DNA from: Lentimonas sp. CC4
GTDB taxonomy: Bacteria; Verrucomicrobiota; Verrucomicrobiia; Opitutales; Coraliomargaritaceae
Direction of reading: 5' to 3'
NCBI RefSeq assembly: GCF_902728235.1
Contig: NZ_CACVBO010000001.1
Span: 1,116,001 to 1,180,000 of the forward strand
DNA length: 64,000 nucleotides
In this document: piece after piece, positions 10,737 through 21,671 of the stretch
How the letters are laid out: each line of letters starts with the position of its first letter
How positions within the stretch are numbered: position 1 is the stretch's first letter
Translations under genes and position numbers: made by a program
Notes under the pieces: model-generated
The model's input: the letters and a program-made list of their open reading frames with translations, nothing else
Databases searched by the model: none
What the model was told of the DNA's origin: nothing

Positions 10737-11402
10737 ATGGATTTAAAACTAGCAGGCTCGGTGCATCCGATTGATTTGATTGTGTTCGACTGTGACGGGG
10801 TGCTGCTCGATACGATGGCGGCAAAGATCGAGGCGTTTCGGAGCTGGGTGCCAGAGGCGCACGCAGAGCTACGCGACGCATTTATGGAGATCGTCATGCA
10901 TGGTTTCGGTAAGAGTCGCACCTATCATATCGCGAGTTTTTACCGTGAACTATTGAAGCAAGAGCCAGATCCGGCATTTTTGGTGGCGGAGGTCGATCGA
11001 TTTACCGATCTCTGTGAGCCTTTATGTGCCGCTGCCGGTTGGCGAATTGGTTCGCGGGAATTTGTGGAGGCTTGTCGTGCGGCTGAGATTCCGCGCTACG
11101 TGCTGTCTGGCACGCCGCAAGCTCCGCTAGAGCAGATGTTGGCTTCGGCCAATGGCACGGAGTGGTTTGATGTGATCATTGGCTCTCCACCTGCGAAGCC
11201 GGAGAGTATGGAGCGCATTTTAGCTGAGACAGGCACACCAGCGCATCGGACGGTGTTTGTCGGCGATGCCAATGCGGATCACGAGGCGGCGCTACATGTG
11301 GGGGCGCATTTCGTCTATTTTCCGTCAGAGGCACCCGCACCGGTCAGAGAGGTGCCGACGCAGGTTAACGATCTTCGGGAGTTGTTGGTCGAAACGGAAT
11401 AA
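10737..11402 (+). CDS. HAD-superfamily phosphatase (phosphoglycolate phosphatase-like)
   Basis: A 221-residue HAD hydrolase. Motif I is [14 protein letters not shown] (nucleophile Asp and acid Asp), a helical cap follows (about 25-110), motif II is [10 protein letters not shown], the conserved Lys is in PPAKPESM, and motif IV is [14 protein letters not shown]. These features suit a small-phosphoester phosphatase or mutase of the Gph/PgmB type; the substrate cannot be read. The ATG at 10737 is chosen over a GTG two codons upstream. Its 3' end overlaps the convergent gene at 11365 by 38 bp. Confidence 0.85.
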   Translation: MDLKLAGSVHPIDLIVFDCDGVLLDTMAAKIEAFRSWVPEAHAELRDAFMEIVMHGFGKSRTYHIASFYRELLKQEPDPAFLVAEVDRFTDLCEPLCAAAGWRIGSREFVEACRAAEIPRYVLSGTPQAPLEQMLASANGTEWFDVIIGSPPAKPESMERILAETGTPAHRTVFVGDANADHEAALHVGAHFVYFPSEAPAPVREVPTQVNDLRELLVETE

Positions 11403-12171
11403 AGCGCATCATGGCTTGGACTTTGAGCTCCATGTGTGTGGGGTCTTGAGGAATGAACCATTGCCCATCGGGGCGCTTCTTTAGGAGTCCGCGGTAGAGT
11501 TGCCCCCAGGTGGCGAGCGTGATGTAGCCTGAGCGATCGGCTCGTATCAGGGTGGCGGCGTGGTCGTTCAGCATTTTCCCTGTGCTATGAGATTTGGGGG
11601 TGACGATTAAGTAGCCCGATCGAAAGTTTTGCATGGTATCGATCAGGTCGTTGAGCTTCAGAGGTGCTTTAATGATATCGGTATGGATACGAACTTCGTT
11701 TTTAGAATTCTCACGGACGATCGCATCCATCACCATGGCAGTATCTAGATCACTCACTCCGTTTTCCTCGGTTCGAACCGATCCGGTCTGTTTAGAGAGG
11801 CGGGAGTCGATCTCTCGAAATAGTTTGAATTTATAGTTTTCGGTGTTGGCGTCGCGAAAGGATGGCTGGATGAGCCCATACTTTTCATACCAAACCAAGA
11901 TATTGAGCATCGCGGTCGGGCCGCAGGCGCTTTGTGGGGTAGGATACTTTCCTTGATCCTCGGATAGCATGCTTAGCCGATTCATCGAGTTATTCGTGCG
12001 CTCGGTGCCGCGTAAGGTGCGTCGGTAGAATTGGAATGTCCCAGTGTCCTTGTTCTGCTCGCGTTCGACAATTTTGAAGTCACGTTCTGCTGGTGCTCTG
12101 CCGGCGATGGCAATTGAGGGGAGTGCTGAAAATGAGAGTGCGAGAAATGTGACGATGGGTAGTAGTTTCAT
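11365..12171 (-). CDS. Secreted C39/papain-like cysteine peptidase family protein
   Basis: A 268-residue protein with a signal peptide (cleavage likely after SIAIAG, residue 24). The motif [15 protein letters not shown] matches the nucleophile region of C39-like peptidases (Q-x-x-CGPTA type), and [23 protein letters not shown] downstream could supply the catalytic His and the Asp/Asn region. The rest is not recognised. It may be an exported protease or a catalytically changed relative. It converges on, and overlaps by 38 bp, the HAD gene. Confidence 0.6.
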   Translation of the reverse strand: MKLLPIVTFLALSFSALPSIAIAGRAPAERDFKIVEREQNKDTGTFQFYRRTLRGTERTNNSMNRLSMLSEDQGKYPTPQSACGPTAMLNILVWYEKYGLIQPSFRDANTENYKFKLFREIDSRLSKQTGSVRTEENGVSDLDTAMVMDAIVRENSKNEVRIHTDIIKAPLKLNDLIDTMQNFRSGYLIVTPKSHSTGKMLNDHAATLIRADRSGYITLATWGQLYRGLLKKRPDGQWFIPQDPTHMELKVQAMMRFIPFRPTTPEDR

Positions 12172-12309
12172 TTTTAGGCTCTTTTACCATGTAAATGACA
12201 GGGAAGTAAAGGGATGCACCATTAAATACTGTAATGTATTTAATTAGAGTTGCCATGTTACAGTTACGTCACCATAAAAATTCGCTGTTTAAACAACAAC
12301 AAACTACAT

Positions 12310-13203
12310 ATGAACTACACTAAACTATCTATCGTGTCTCTTGGCCTTGCTGCTGCGGGATCTTTTGTTAACGCCGCTGACGAGGGCTTCGTTCTCTTCG
12401 GGGATGATGTCGCAAAACCTGCGGCAGAAGAGAAAGCCGTGCGCCCGATTTCGGCTCCATATTACCACGAAGACTCATTCGTCACGACTGACCTCCGTGC
12501 ATGGTATGTGAACCATCAGCTCGGCGAAATTAACGGCAGTGTCGACGTTGCAGCGCTTCAGGTGCGTGTTGCGCTGACTGAGAGCCTTCAATTGGTGGCT
12601 TATAAGGATGGTTACACGAACTTTAAAGATACTGACATTGACGGTCTTGTCAGCGATGGCTGGAACGACGTGGGTGCTGGTATCAAGTGGGCATTCATTC
12701 AGGACTGGGAAAACCAGTTCCACATGGCAGTCGGTGCTGGTTACGAGTTTGGCTGGGGCGACGATGAAGTTTTACAGGACACAGAGGAGTATCGCCTCTG
12801 GTTGTCTGCGAATAAGGGCTTTGATAAGCTCCACCTCGGTGTGACGGTGAACTACCTGATCGCGGATGATACTGAAGCGAATGTGCTTGGTAGCTCAGAC
12901 ATGCTAACAGTGCACTTGCACGCGGACTACTACTTAACTGAGTGGCTCAGCCCAGTCATTGAAGTCAACGGTTACTTCGTGCAGGATGAAGGTAAGAACT
13001 CTCTAGATATCCCATTCTCCGGAGTCGATGCAGCGAGCATTGGCGGTGGTGAAGATAACGATACTATCACAGGTGTGCTTGGCTTCGAGCTACGTCCTTT
13101 GGGCGACGATCTTGGTTTGCGTGCTGCGTATGAGACACAGCTGAACGATGATGACAGCCTCTTCGGCTACCGTTGGACGTTCTCTGCAGTTTACGAATTC
13201 TAA
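12310..13203 (+). CDS. Outer-membrane beta-barrel protein
   Basis: A 297-residue protein with a signal peptide (residues 1-22, ending SFVNA) and a body of alternating aromatic/polar strands ending in the C-terminal phenylalanine signature FGYRWTFSAVYEF, typical of proteins inserted by the BAM complex. No family-specific motif is seen; a porin-like or structural barrel is the best description. The start is set at ATG 12310 because it places the signal peptide at the N-terminus; an open extension of 20 codons upstream is non-coding in character. A strong terminator follows at 13246. Confidence 0.8.
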   Translation: MNYTKLSIVSLGLAAAGSFVNAADEGFVLFGDDVAKPAAEEKAVRPISAPYYHEDSFVTTDLRAWYVNHQLGEINGSVDVAALQVRVALTESLQLVAYKDGYTNFKDTDIDGLVSDGWNDVGAGIKWAFIQDWENQFHMAVGAGYEFGWGDDEVLQDTEEYRLWLSANKGFDKLHLGVTVNYLIADDTEANVLGSSDMLTVHLHADYYLTEWLSPVIEVNGYFVQDEGKNSLDIPFSGVDAASIGGGEDNDTITGVLGFELRPLGDDLGLRAAYETQLNDDDSLFGYRWTFSAVYEF

Positions 13204-13245
13204 GCGCTGCTTGATTCAAATTTTCAACTCATAGAGTTTTGTTTG

Positions 13246-13282
13246 GGGCGATTCCGCGTGAGTGGAGTCGCCCTTTTTGTTT
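13246..13282 (+). terminator. Rho-independent terminator of the beta-barrel gene
   Basis: The stem gggcgattcc / ggagtcgccc (one G-U pair) with an 8-base loop is followed by ttttttgtttt. It lies 43 bp after the stop codon at 13203. Confidence 0.85.
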
Positions 13283-13299
13283 TGGAGATTTTCGTTGAG

Positions 13300-13396
13300 G
13301 TAGCGCGGTGCTTTAGACCGCGTGCCGAGCCAATGCCGTCGGAGCCCAGTTAGCGAACCTCTATAGAACTGCGGCTAAAGCGTGCAGCTACTACGG
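13300..13396. repeat. Imperfect hairpin beginning gtagcgcgg and ending cagctac
   Basis: An intergenic element with ends gtagcgcggtgctttagac and gcggctaaagcgtgcagctac. The ends resemble those of the GTAGCG...CGCTAC hairpin families described elsewhere in the window. A related half copy is at 44284-44322. Confidence 0.5.
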
Positions 13397-14248
13397 CTAA
13401 AGCTGCTCGACCGTATAACCACGGTTCTTTAAGAGCGCGAGGATGCCATCTTTACTTGCGGCATGTGCGGCGCCGACGAGCACGAACTCAATTTCCGGAG
13501 TCTTCATGTAGGCTTCGATCTGTGGAATCCAGCGGCGGTTGCGATCGACCAGCAGCTTCGAGTAGAGCTCGGGATAATCGACCATGTCTGAGATGAAGAG
13601 CGCCTCGATTTGGGCTAAGTCGCCTGAGCGCCATGCGGCAATGAGTTCGTTAAACAGCTCTTTCATGTGACTGAGATCTTCGAGCCCGTAGAGGACCAGC
13701 TCATCTTCGATGCCTTCGCCCATGGAGGTGAGGAGATCGATCTGAAATTCGGGTGTCTCGAGGGAGTCCACTGATTTGCCGTCCTTGAGCCCGCGTGCGT
13801 GATAATGCATATCAACGCCTTCCTCCGTGACACCCGCCTTGGTCAGCTCTTGCATGGTGAGCATCATCATGACCATGCCGGGCTTGAGGGAATTGAGCAG
13901 CTCGATCGGTAGTCCACTTTGTTTGCCTTGCTTCGCTAAGGCTGCGTAGGCATCGGCCGAGAGCACGGATTTGAGTGTGCGCCCATCGCTGTAGCTTGCT
14001 TTGGCGAGGAGCTGCATTGCAAAGGCGGGATCTTGTGCCGCAGCCGGATCGATCTCGAAGACCAGGGTGTCGGCGGCCTCATAGGCTTGGTCGAATTCGG
14101 CTGGTAGCGGATAGTCGGTGCTGCGCAGCACATGGCAGGTGCCGCCGATGTAGAGCGATTGTTCGCCTTTAGAAATTTTCCAGACGGAGCTGTCAGCAAG
14201 TAATGCAGCGGGGAGTAGGGCAAGGAGTAGGGCGGGGATTTTTAACAT
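13397..14248 (-). CDS. TraB/GumN family protein
   Basis: A 283-residue protein with a signal peptide (residues 1-18, ending ALLAD) and the TraB/GumN hallmarks: SLYIGGTCHVL near residue 31, the central SDGRTLKSVL / LKPGMVMMML region, and the C-terminal block EFVLVGAAHAASKDGILALLKNRGY. The conserved G-x-x-H residues at both ends resemble an EreA/ChaN-like metal-dependent hydrolase fold; no substrate is established. It is likely periplasmic. The GNAT gene lies 32 bp upstream on the same strand, separated by a GAGTTAGAAGTAAG-type word repeat. Confidence 0.88.
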   Translation of the reverse strand: MLKIPALLLALLPAALLADSSVWKISKGEQSLYIGGTCHVLRSTDYPLPAEFDQAYEAADTLVFEIDPAAAQDPAFAMQLLAKASYSDGRTLKSVLSADAYAALAKQGKQSGLPIELLNSLKPGMVMMMLTMQELTKAGVTEEGVDMHYHARGLKDGKSVDSLETPEFQIDLLTSMGEGIEDELVLYGLEDLSHMKELFNELIAAWRSGDLAQIEALFISDMVDYPELYSKLLVDRNRRWIPQIEAYMKTPEIEFVLVGAAHAASKDGILALLKNRGYTVEQL

Positions 14249-14280
14249 ATATTCAGGAGTTAGAAGTAAGGAGTCAGAAG

Positions 14281-14559
14281 TTAGGCTTTTAGGATGAGTG
14301 CCCCGGCTTCGGGAAATCGCCTAGCATAGCTGGCGATGTAGGAGCATTGTGGGATGACCTGCAGACCATCGGCGCGTGCGCAGTCAAAAGCTGCTTTGGC
14401 GAGTATGCCCGCGATGTTTTGTCCACGTAGTTCGACCGGAACAAAGGTGTGATGGATGGTCATCACTTGGTCGACTAAGTGGTATTCGAGCACGGCCGTC
14501 GCATCGTCGACGTTGATCTCGAAACGTGAGTGATCTGGAAGATGTATAACTGTGGGCAT
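14281..14559 (-). CDS. GNAT N-acetyltransferase of the YjdJ/Gtn1 type
   Basis: A 92-residue single-domain protein matching the short acetyltransferase family (PF14542 type): [45 protein letters not shown]. The V-P-x-x-x-R-G-x-x-I-A block binds acetyl-CoA. Substrates of this short group are generally unknown. The ATG at 14559 is preferred to a TTG three codons upstream. Confidence 0.85.
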   Translation of the reverse strand: MPTVIHLPDHSRFEINVDDATAVLEYHLVDQVMTIHHTFVPVELRGQNIAGILAKAAFDCARADGLQVIPQCSYIASYARRFPEAGALILKA

Positions 14560-14611
14560 TGGAGTCAATGAGGATGGAGGCCTAGAAATTGTGCGTAGCA
14601 GTGAATGTTAA

Positions 14612-14708
14612 GTCTTCCCTCTCAAGTTTCAAGTTTCCCCTCTCAGGTCTCAAGTCTCCGCTCTCAGGTCTCCGCTCTCAGGTCTCCGTTCTCAGGTCTC
14701 CGTTCTCA
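14612..14708. repeat. Heptamer word array (ctcaggt / ctccgct)
   Basis: About 12 degenerate 7-bp units, mainly ctcaggt alternating with ctccgct or ctccgtt, run up to the stop codon of the glycosyltransferase gene at 14706. It is one of the word arrays discussed in the findings. Confidence 0.85.
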
Positions 14709-15440
14709 TTTAACAGGGCGTTCATACCAGAAGCCGCACAGCTTACGTGAGCGCACGGCGATCGGCACAAGCATCATAAAAAAGATCCAGCCGAGCATTC
14801 TCGGGCCGCTATACCATTGTAGTTTGCGAGCAGAGGTGCGAGCCGGCGCGCCGATAATAATGTCGAAGCTCATGTCGCGCCCTTTGCCCCATTTGCGTAG
14901 CAAGCGTGAGAGGCGCACTTCTTCGCTGGCGTAGAGCTTTTGGTCAAATCCGCCGATGTCTTCAAAGGCATCGCGCCGACAAAAGAGGAAGCTCCCTGCG
15001 GCGGTGCGTGTGAGTTGAGAAATACGTTTCCAGATGGCGATGCTGGTTCGGCCAATTAGCCCGATCTTACTGTCAAACTCGATGATGGTGCCGCCACCCA
15101 CGCAGGCAGTGTTCTTGAGTCGGCGCAGCGCCTCTACCAGTAGTTTCGGAGAAATTCGGGTGTCGGCATCGACAAAGACGAGGTAAGAGCCACGACTGGC
15201 GCGCACGCCGGTATTACGCGCACGGGCGATTTGATTGACAGGTTCGAAGACGACTTGATCGGCGCCGTGTTCCATTGCAACCTCCGCGGTGCGGTCGCTG
15301 GAGTTGTTATCGACTACGATGCATTCACCGGAAAGTGCGTGTGCGGCCATCGCGGTGCGAATCGCAGCCAAAGTTGCAGGGAGCTCGATCGCTTCGTTAT
15401 AAGCGGGAATAATGATCGAGTAGTCGGGCTGCGTTGGCAT
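14706..15440 (-). CDS. Family 2 glycosyltransferase
   Basis: A 244-residue GT-A enzyme. YSIIIPAYNEAIELPATL starts the nucleotide-binding domain; VVDNNSSDRTAEVA follows; FVDADTRISPKLL carries the D-x-D metal site; QIARARNTG lies between. A hydrophobic C-terminal segment (MLGWIFFMMLVPIAV) suggests membrane attachment. The acceptor is unknown. It stands apart from the large polysaccharide locus and is surrounded by unrelated genes. Confidence 0.9.
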   Translation of the reverse strand: MPTQPDYSIIIPAYNEAIELPATLAAIRTAMAAHALSGECIVVDNNSSDRTAEVAMEHGADQVVFEPVNQIARARNTGVRASRGSYLVFVDADTRISPKLLVEALRRLKNTACVGGGTIIEFDSKIGLIGRTSIAIWKRISQLTRTAAGSFLFCRRDAFEDIGGFDQKLYASEEVRLSRLLRKWGKGRDMSFDIIIGAPARTSARKLQWYSGPRMLGWIFFMMLVPIAVRSRKLCGFWYERPVK

Positions 15441-15502
15441 ACGAGCACGATGGCTCTCATTGCGTTGAGATGCAATGGCTTGGTGCGTTTTCAGCTGGAG
15501 AT

Positions 15503-16333
15503 TTACCTTTCAGGAGAAGGATTCCAGCTCAATGCTTCGAACCCGACTCTAGTGGCTGCCTCGCTAGAGTTGGCAGATAGCATGACTCCGATGACTTTTC
15601 CTGTTTCGGCTGAAACGACAGGAGAGCCACTGTTTCCACCTGCAGGAAATGGAGCTTCCATTTGTATGCTGTAGTTGTTGGTTCCTCGTTGGTGCTTGCT
15701 GATGTGGCCCTTGTATGGCTCGTCAAAGTTGTAGAGATAGATTGGGGTTCCCAGTGTGATTTCGGGCTGATATTCAAAGAGTAATGGCGGTATCGTATCT
15801 AAGCCGTCGCCTGTGTATTGAAGGACTTGAAGATCATCTTGGGAGCTCACAAGCTTGGTAATCTCAACGGTTGTTTCCAACAGACCGGAGTGCATCACCT
15901 TCGGAGTCGCACCGTCGAATTGATGTAGGCTGCAGGCGATGTAGTGACCATCCTCGGTTGAGAAATGAAACCCGGAACCAGAGAGGTCTTCGCCTATGAG
16001 TGTCATATATTCTGGTGCGTCGACAATCGCAGGGCGTGGTGCACTCGCTTTGATTTCGTCAATACGAGCAACAGCGCTGGCCACCATTAATATGACCGGA
16101 AGGATGCCAATATAGCCGAGTATTAAGCCCGAAAGTGCGATGCCACTGCCGCTTAAGTGTGCGTGTTTGCGGCAGGATGCACGCGCAATATGTCCAAGGA
16201 TGATCGCTACCAGTGGCGGTAGGATGAACAGCCACCCGAATACGATTCCGATAATGCCGAATACGAGTGAGGTGACGGCTAGCCCTGAGACTGAGCTTGC
16301 ATTCTGTATTTTAATCGGAGGTGGAAGTTGCAT
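15503..16333 (-). CDS. DUF4190 membrane protein fused to a trypsin-like serine protease domain
   Basis: A 276-residue protein. Residues 15-88 are a DUF4190 domain: two membrane helices around ILPPLVAIILGHIA and GIALSGLILGYIG. Residues 110-276 resemble a chymotrypsin-fold peptidase: H137 in YIACSLHQFDG, D167 in SSQDDLQVLQY and S235 in PFPAGGNSGSPVVSAETGKVIGV form a plausible triad. The protease domain would be extracytoplasmic. It is divergent from a second DUF4190 gene at 16434, with 100 bp between the start codons. The triad assignment is by motif only. Confidence 0.7.
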   Translation of the reverse strand: MQLPPPIKIQNASSVSGLAVTSLVFGIIGIVFGWLFILPPLVAIILGHIARASCRKHAHLSGSGIALSGLILGYIGILPVILMVASAVARIDEIKASAPRPAIVDAPEYMTLIGEDLSGSGFHFSTEDGHYIACSLHQFDGATPKVMHSGLLETTVEITKLVSSQDDLQVLQYTGDGLDTIPPLLFEYQPEITLGTPIYLYNFDEPYKGHISKHQRGTNNYSIQMEAPFPAGGNSGSPVVSAETGKVIGVMLSANSSEAATRVGFEALSWNPSPER

Positions 16334-16433
16334 GCGTTTATTTTGGTTTGATTATTCCTAGTTCTTCGATCATCAGCTAGCGGATATTAATCACTACGTT
16401 AGTGGTGAGATATATACCCAACGACCTTAATTT

Positions 16434-16958
16434 ATGACAACTCCAGACTTACCTCCACCGCTTAATGCGCCAGTGCAACAGACAACCAGTGGCCTCGCGA
16501 TCACTTCAATGATTATGGGGATTATCAGTCTGATTGGCGGAGCATTCTTCCTATTCCCACCGATCCTCGCGATTATTTTCGGTCATATTTCGTTGTCCAG
16601 TATTAGGAATAATCCCTCAGTGGGAGGGCGCGGAATGGGGGTTGCTGGGCTAGTGATGGGCTACATTTGCATCGTTATGTTTGTGTTGGTTGGACTGATG
16701 GCAATTCCAGCGTTTAACAAGGTTCGCGAGAGCGCTCAGGAAAAGATTATTTTAATTAACGCGCAGCAAATCGCCAGTGCCGCGGAGCAGTATTACATCG
16801 ATAACGGGGTCACGACTGTGACGCTTGAGACACTACATGCGGAGGACTATGTGTTCGATATCCAGCCCGTTGCAGATGAAACTTACCCGTCAGTTCTTAC
16901 TGAGGGAGAGCCAGTCGTCATTGTCCGTGAATCTGGAGAGTCAGTGCGTATTGATTAG
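16434..16958 (+). CDS. DUF4190 membrane protein with pseudopilin-like C-terminal domain
   Basis: A 174-residue protein. Residues 18-90 are DUF4190 (SGLAITSMIMGIISLIGG, FPPILAIIFGHISLSS, GMGVAGLVMGYIC), clearly paralogous to the N-terminus of its divergent neighbour. The third helix VLVGLMAIPAFNKVRESAQE continues into NAQQIASAAEQYYIDNGVTTVTLETL, which reads like the mature start of a type IV pseudopilin (hydrophobic helix, then an alpha spine, then a small beta region), without a separate prepilin leader. The role is unknown; the extracytoplasmic domain may sense or bind something. Confidence 0.7.
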   Translation: MTTPDLPPPLNAPVQQTTSGLAITSMIMGIISLIGGAFFLFPPILAIIFGHISLSSIRNNPSVGGRGMGVAGLVMGYICIVMFVLVGLMAIPAFNKVRESAQEKIILINAQQIASAAEQYYIDNGVTTVTLETLHAEDYVFDIQPVADETYPSVLTEGEPVVIVRESGESVRID

Positions 16959-16969
16959 TGCGGGCGCGC

Positions 16970-17269
16970 CTAGCGTCGGCCTGCTGCCCGAGCTGGCAGG
17001 GGCGCGGCGTTACTCATCGAAGTGTTGACCATGATTTTGTGCTGTGCGGCGACGGCTTCGTAAGCAGTTTGTAAGGCTGGCCAAATCGCTGCAGCTTCGC
17101 CCCACACCACAGTCGACATGGTGCCAGTGTCGCGATCAATCCCTGTCGCATCGAGTGCATCCAGATATGCATGCACGGCTTCGCGGACTTGGCCGTCGAG
17201 TGCGTAGACGGAGACTTGGACTGAGATCAATGGATCAGTTTTGGCTAGAGGGAGTGTGCTTTGTGTCAT
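16970..17269 (-). CDS. YkoF-like thiamine/HMP-binding protein
   Basis: A 99-residue protein matching the YkoF/thiamine-binding family: ISVQVSVYALDGQVREAVHAYLDAL, then TGTMSTVVWGEAAAIWPALQTAYEAVA and a T-S-M-S-N ending (VNTSMSNAAPL). Family members bind thiamine or hydroxymethylpyrimidine and often accompany transporters. No transporter is adjacent here, so the physiological partner is unknown. It converges on the DUF4190 gene with an 11-bp gap. Confidence 0.8.
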   Translation of the reverse strand: MTQSTLPLAKTDPLISVQVSVYALDGQVREAVHAYLDALDATGIDRDTGTMSTVVWGEAAAIWPALQTAYEAVAAQHKIMVNTSMSNAAPLPARAAGRR

Positions 17270-17489
17270 GGCGAAGAGTTGAATTGAGCTTGGCTGGGAT
17301 GTCGATCCCCAGACTCATAATCTTCATCCTAATCTTGCTCTTAATCATCTGGGGAGTGGTTCGGTTTATTAGGACGGTAAGGGTGTGGAACAATTTATGT
17401 GGAACATATGAATGTGAGTGCTATAGAGGTGTGCGGGGTAGTTGTGGTTTGCCCCTAACCTGTGGAACGTTGATCGTGGAACAATGATC

Positions 17490-17735
17490 GGGGATTATTG
17501 CACGATTTTTCGCCCCAAAGGGGTAACCTATATCAGCCCGGGGCAACGCCCCGGGAATTCAAGCCCCAAACTGTTAGCCCTGAAAGGGCGTTCTAATTTG
17601 ATAGGCCAAGCCTTTGATCGATTAAGTCGCCCTTTCAGGGCTCAGGTGGTGGTTGATTCAAATCCTAGGGCGTTGCCCTAGGCTGGCATAGGGCGCACCT
17701 TTGGTGCTACAATCAATATGCAATGGCATTGGGTT
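17490..17735. repeat. Mosaic of short palindromes in a gene-free stretch
   Basis: The stretch 17270-17865 holds no convincing gene. Within it lie palindromes: ccccaaaggggt; cccggggcaacgccccggg; gccctgaaagggcg paired with cgccctttcagggc 50 bp on; and cctagggcgttgccctagg. Each is a near-perfect inverted repeat, so the region is a cluster of REP-like elements. A weak 62-codon frame at 17299-17487 is not called. Confidence 0.7.
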
Positions 17736-17792
17736 AAAGCACCCCGAGGGCATGACACACGCAGCGACTGCCCCCTACGCAGACACACAAAA

Positions 17793-17815
17793 AAGCCCGC
17801 GATCACTCGCGGGCT
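17793..17815 (-). terminator. Terminator of the pyruvate dehydrogenase operon
   Basis: The perfect stem agcccgcga / tcgcgggct with loop tcac has an A-tract on the left that becomes a T-tract on the minus strand. It lies 50 bp beyond the E2 stop codon. A short T-run on the right allows action in both directions. Confidence 0.88.
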
Positions 17816-17865
17816 TTTGTTTAAATTAGCAATTAGTCATTCGCCATTAAACGGCGACGCCGTTT

Positions 17866-19152
17866 TTACACCAGCATCGTGGCAGGCGCTTCAAGGATTT
17901 CCTTGAGGGCTTGCAGATACTGTGCGCCCACTGCGCCGTCGATGGTGCGGTGGTCACCGGAGAGACCGATCTTCATGACTTGGCCGACGACGATTTCGTC
18001 GTTCTCGTTGACGACTGGCTTCTTGATCGTCGCGCCGATGCTGAGAATTGCAGCATTGTTCGGGTTGATGATGCCGTAGAAGTCGGAGATGCCGAACATG
18101 CCGAGGTTGGTCACTGTCAGCGTCGAGCCGCTCATCTCGTTTGGAGTGAGCTTCTTGCCACGTGCCTTCTTGATCAATACCTTTGCTTCTGCGCCGATTT
18201 CGCGAAGACCCTTGGTCTCTGCGGCACGGATCACTGGAGTGACGAGGCCGTCATCAATTGCGACACCGAATGCGAGATGCACATTAGCGTGTTGCTTGAT
18301 GGTGTCACCTTCCCATGAGCGATTGATCGCAGGGACGCGGCGCACGGCTTCAGCTGCTGCCTTAAGCGTGAGGTCGTTCACGGAGAACTTCGCGCCACCT
18401 TGTTCTGCTGGAAGGTCTGCGAGTTGGCCGTTGAGCTGTTTACGGAGCGCTGCAAGTGGTGCGCCATTGACTTCGATTTGTAGGTAGAAGTGTGGTGCCT
18501 GTGTCTTGGAAGCGACGAGTGCCTTGCCGATGCTCTTACGCATGTTGGTGACAGGGATGTCGAGTGCTTCAAGTGTCGCGGCAGGTGCAGCGGCTGGAGC
18601 GCCGGCTGCGGCTGCAGGAGCTGCGGCGACTGGCTTAGCGTTGAGCACGTCTTCCTTCAGGATACGTCCACCAGGGCCGGAGCCTTGAATGGTTGCGAGA
18701 TCGAGGCCCTTTTCGGCTGCGATCTTCTTGGCGAGCGGAGAGGCTTTGATGCGACCGCCAGTGCTAGATGTTGCAGGCGCTGCGGCTGGAGCGGGTGCTT
18801 CAGCGACAGGTGCTGGTTCAGCCTCGGCTGGAGCGGGTGCTTCAGCGGTTGGCTCAGGCGCTGCAGGCGCTTCTTTGGCAGGTGCGGAGCTCGTGCCAGC
18901 AGGTGCTTCTTCGCCGGCCTCGCCGACGGCTGCGATGGGGTCACCCACAGCAACTTCGGCACCTTCGCCGCAGTATTGCTTAATGAGGATGCCATCGTCG
19001 AAACATTCGACTTCCATAGTCGCTTTGTCGGTTTCGACTTCTGCGATCATGTCACCATTAGTGACAGCGTCGCCTTCGTTTTTAAGCCAGCGAACCAGCG
19101 TGCCCACCGTCATGGTGTCGCTGAGTTTGGGCATATCAATGAGTGTAGCCAT
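17866..19152 (-). CDS. pdhC: Dihydrolipoamide acetyltransferase, E2 of pyruvate dehydrogenase
   Basis: A 428-residue E2. Residues 1-78 form one lipoyl domain with lipoyl K43 in EVETDKATMEVE. An Ala/Pro/Glu-rich linker spans about 80-130. The E1/E3-binding domain (KASPLAKKIAAEKGLDL, GSGPGGRILKEDV) is near 132-170. The catalytic domain ends with DHRTIDGAVG (H401, D405). It transfers acetyl from lipoamide to CoA. It is third in the operon after E1 alpha and E1 beta, with a 173-bp gap filled largely by AATTxxG word repeats. No E3 gene is in the window. Confidence 0.93.
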   Translation of the reverse strand: MATLIDMPKLSDTMTVGTLVRWLKNEGDAVTNGDMIAEVETDKATMEVECFDDGILIKQYCGEGAEVAVGDPIAAVGEAGEEAPAGTSSAPAKEAPAAPEPTAEAPAPAEAEPAPVAEAPAPAAAPATSSTGGRIKASPLAKKIAAEKGLDLATIQGSGPGGRILKEDVLNAKPVAAAPAAAAGAPAAAPAATLEALDIPVTNMRKSIGKALVASKTQAPHFYLQIEVNGAPLAALRKQLNGQLADLPAEQGGAKFSVNDLTLKAAAEAVRRVPAINRSWEGDTIKQHANVHLAFGVAIDDGLVTPVIRAAETKGLREIGAEAKVLIKKARGKKLTPNEMSGSTLTVTNLGMFGISDFYGIINPNNAAILSIGATIKKPVVNENDEIVVGQVMKIGLSGDHRTIDGAVGAQYLQALKEILEAPATMLV

Positions 19153-19325
19153 AGTTTTGAGAATTAGGAATTACGAATTACGAATTGAGAATTAAGACGG
19201 AGGTCTGTTGGAGATGGCAAAGCAATTAGGAATCAGCTTTCTGAATGATTGGGAATTACAGTCCTCACAAGGTGGATTTCGTAATTCTTAATTCGTAATT
19301 CCTAATTCCGCCCGTGCATTGGAGC
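19153..19325. repeat. AATTCGTAATTCCT-type word repeats between E2 and E1 beta
   Basis: Two blocks (about 19155-19198 and 19285-19312) consist of 7-bp units of the form taattcg, taattcc, taattct on one strand or the other. They flank about 80 bp of ordinary sequence. They resemble the blocks at 1241-1260 and 1972-2012. Confidence 0.8.
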
Positions 19326-20303
<978 letters not shown>

Positions 20304-20393
20304 TTTATGAAAGGAGTTAGAAGTTAGAAGGAAGGAGTTAGAAGACTGATGTCAGATTTTCGTAAGTCCTAATTCTCAATTCTTAATTGTTGT

Positions 20394-21488
<1,095 letters not shown>

Positions 21489-21671
21489 AATAGCGAAGGC
21501 TCCGAAAGTTGCATAAATCACTTCGATGACAAGTAAATATGAGGGATTTGATGGGGGAGATGCTGTTAGAAGAGATGCTGATTTTAGTTCGGAGGCCTCT
21601 AGTGTCGTATTAGTTTGGGTATTGGAGTTTGGATAAAGTCTAAATTTATTCATGTAGATGCCCCCGGATTT

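Noticed and set aside
17299-17487. 62-codon frame with one hydrophobic helix (MSIPRLIIFILILLLIIWGV)
   Set aside because: Only the first 25 codons look like protein; the rest runs into non-coding repeats and no family was recognised.
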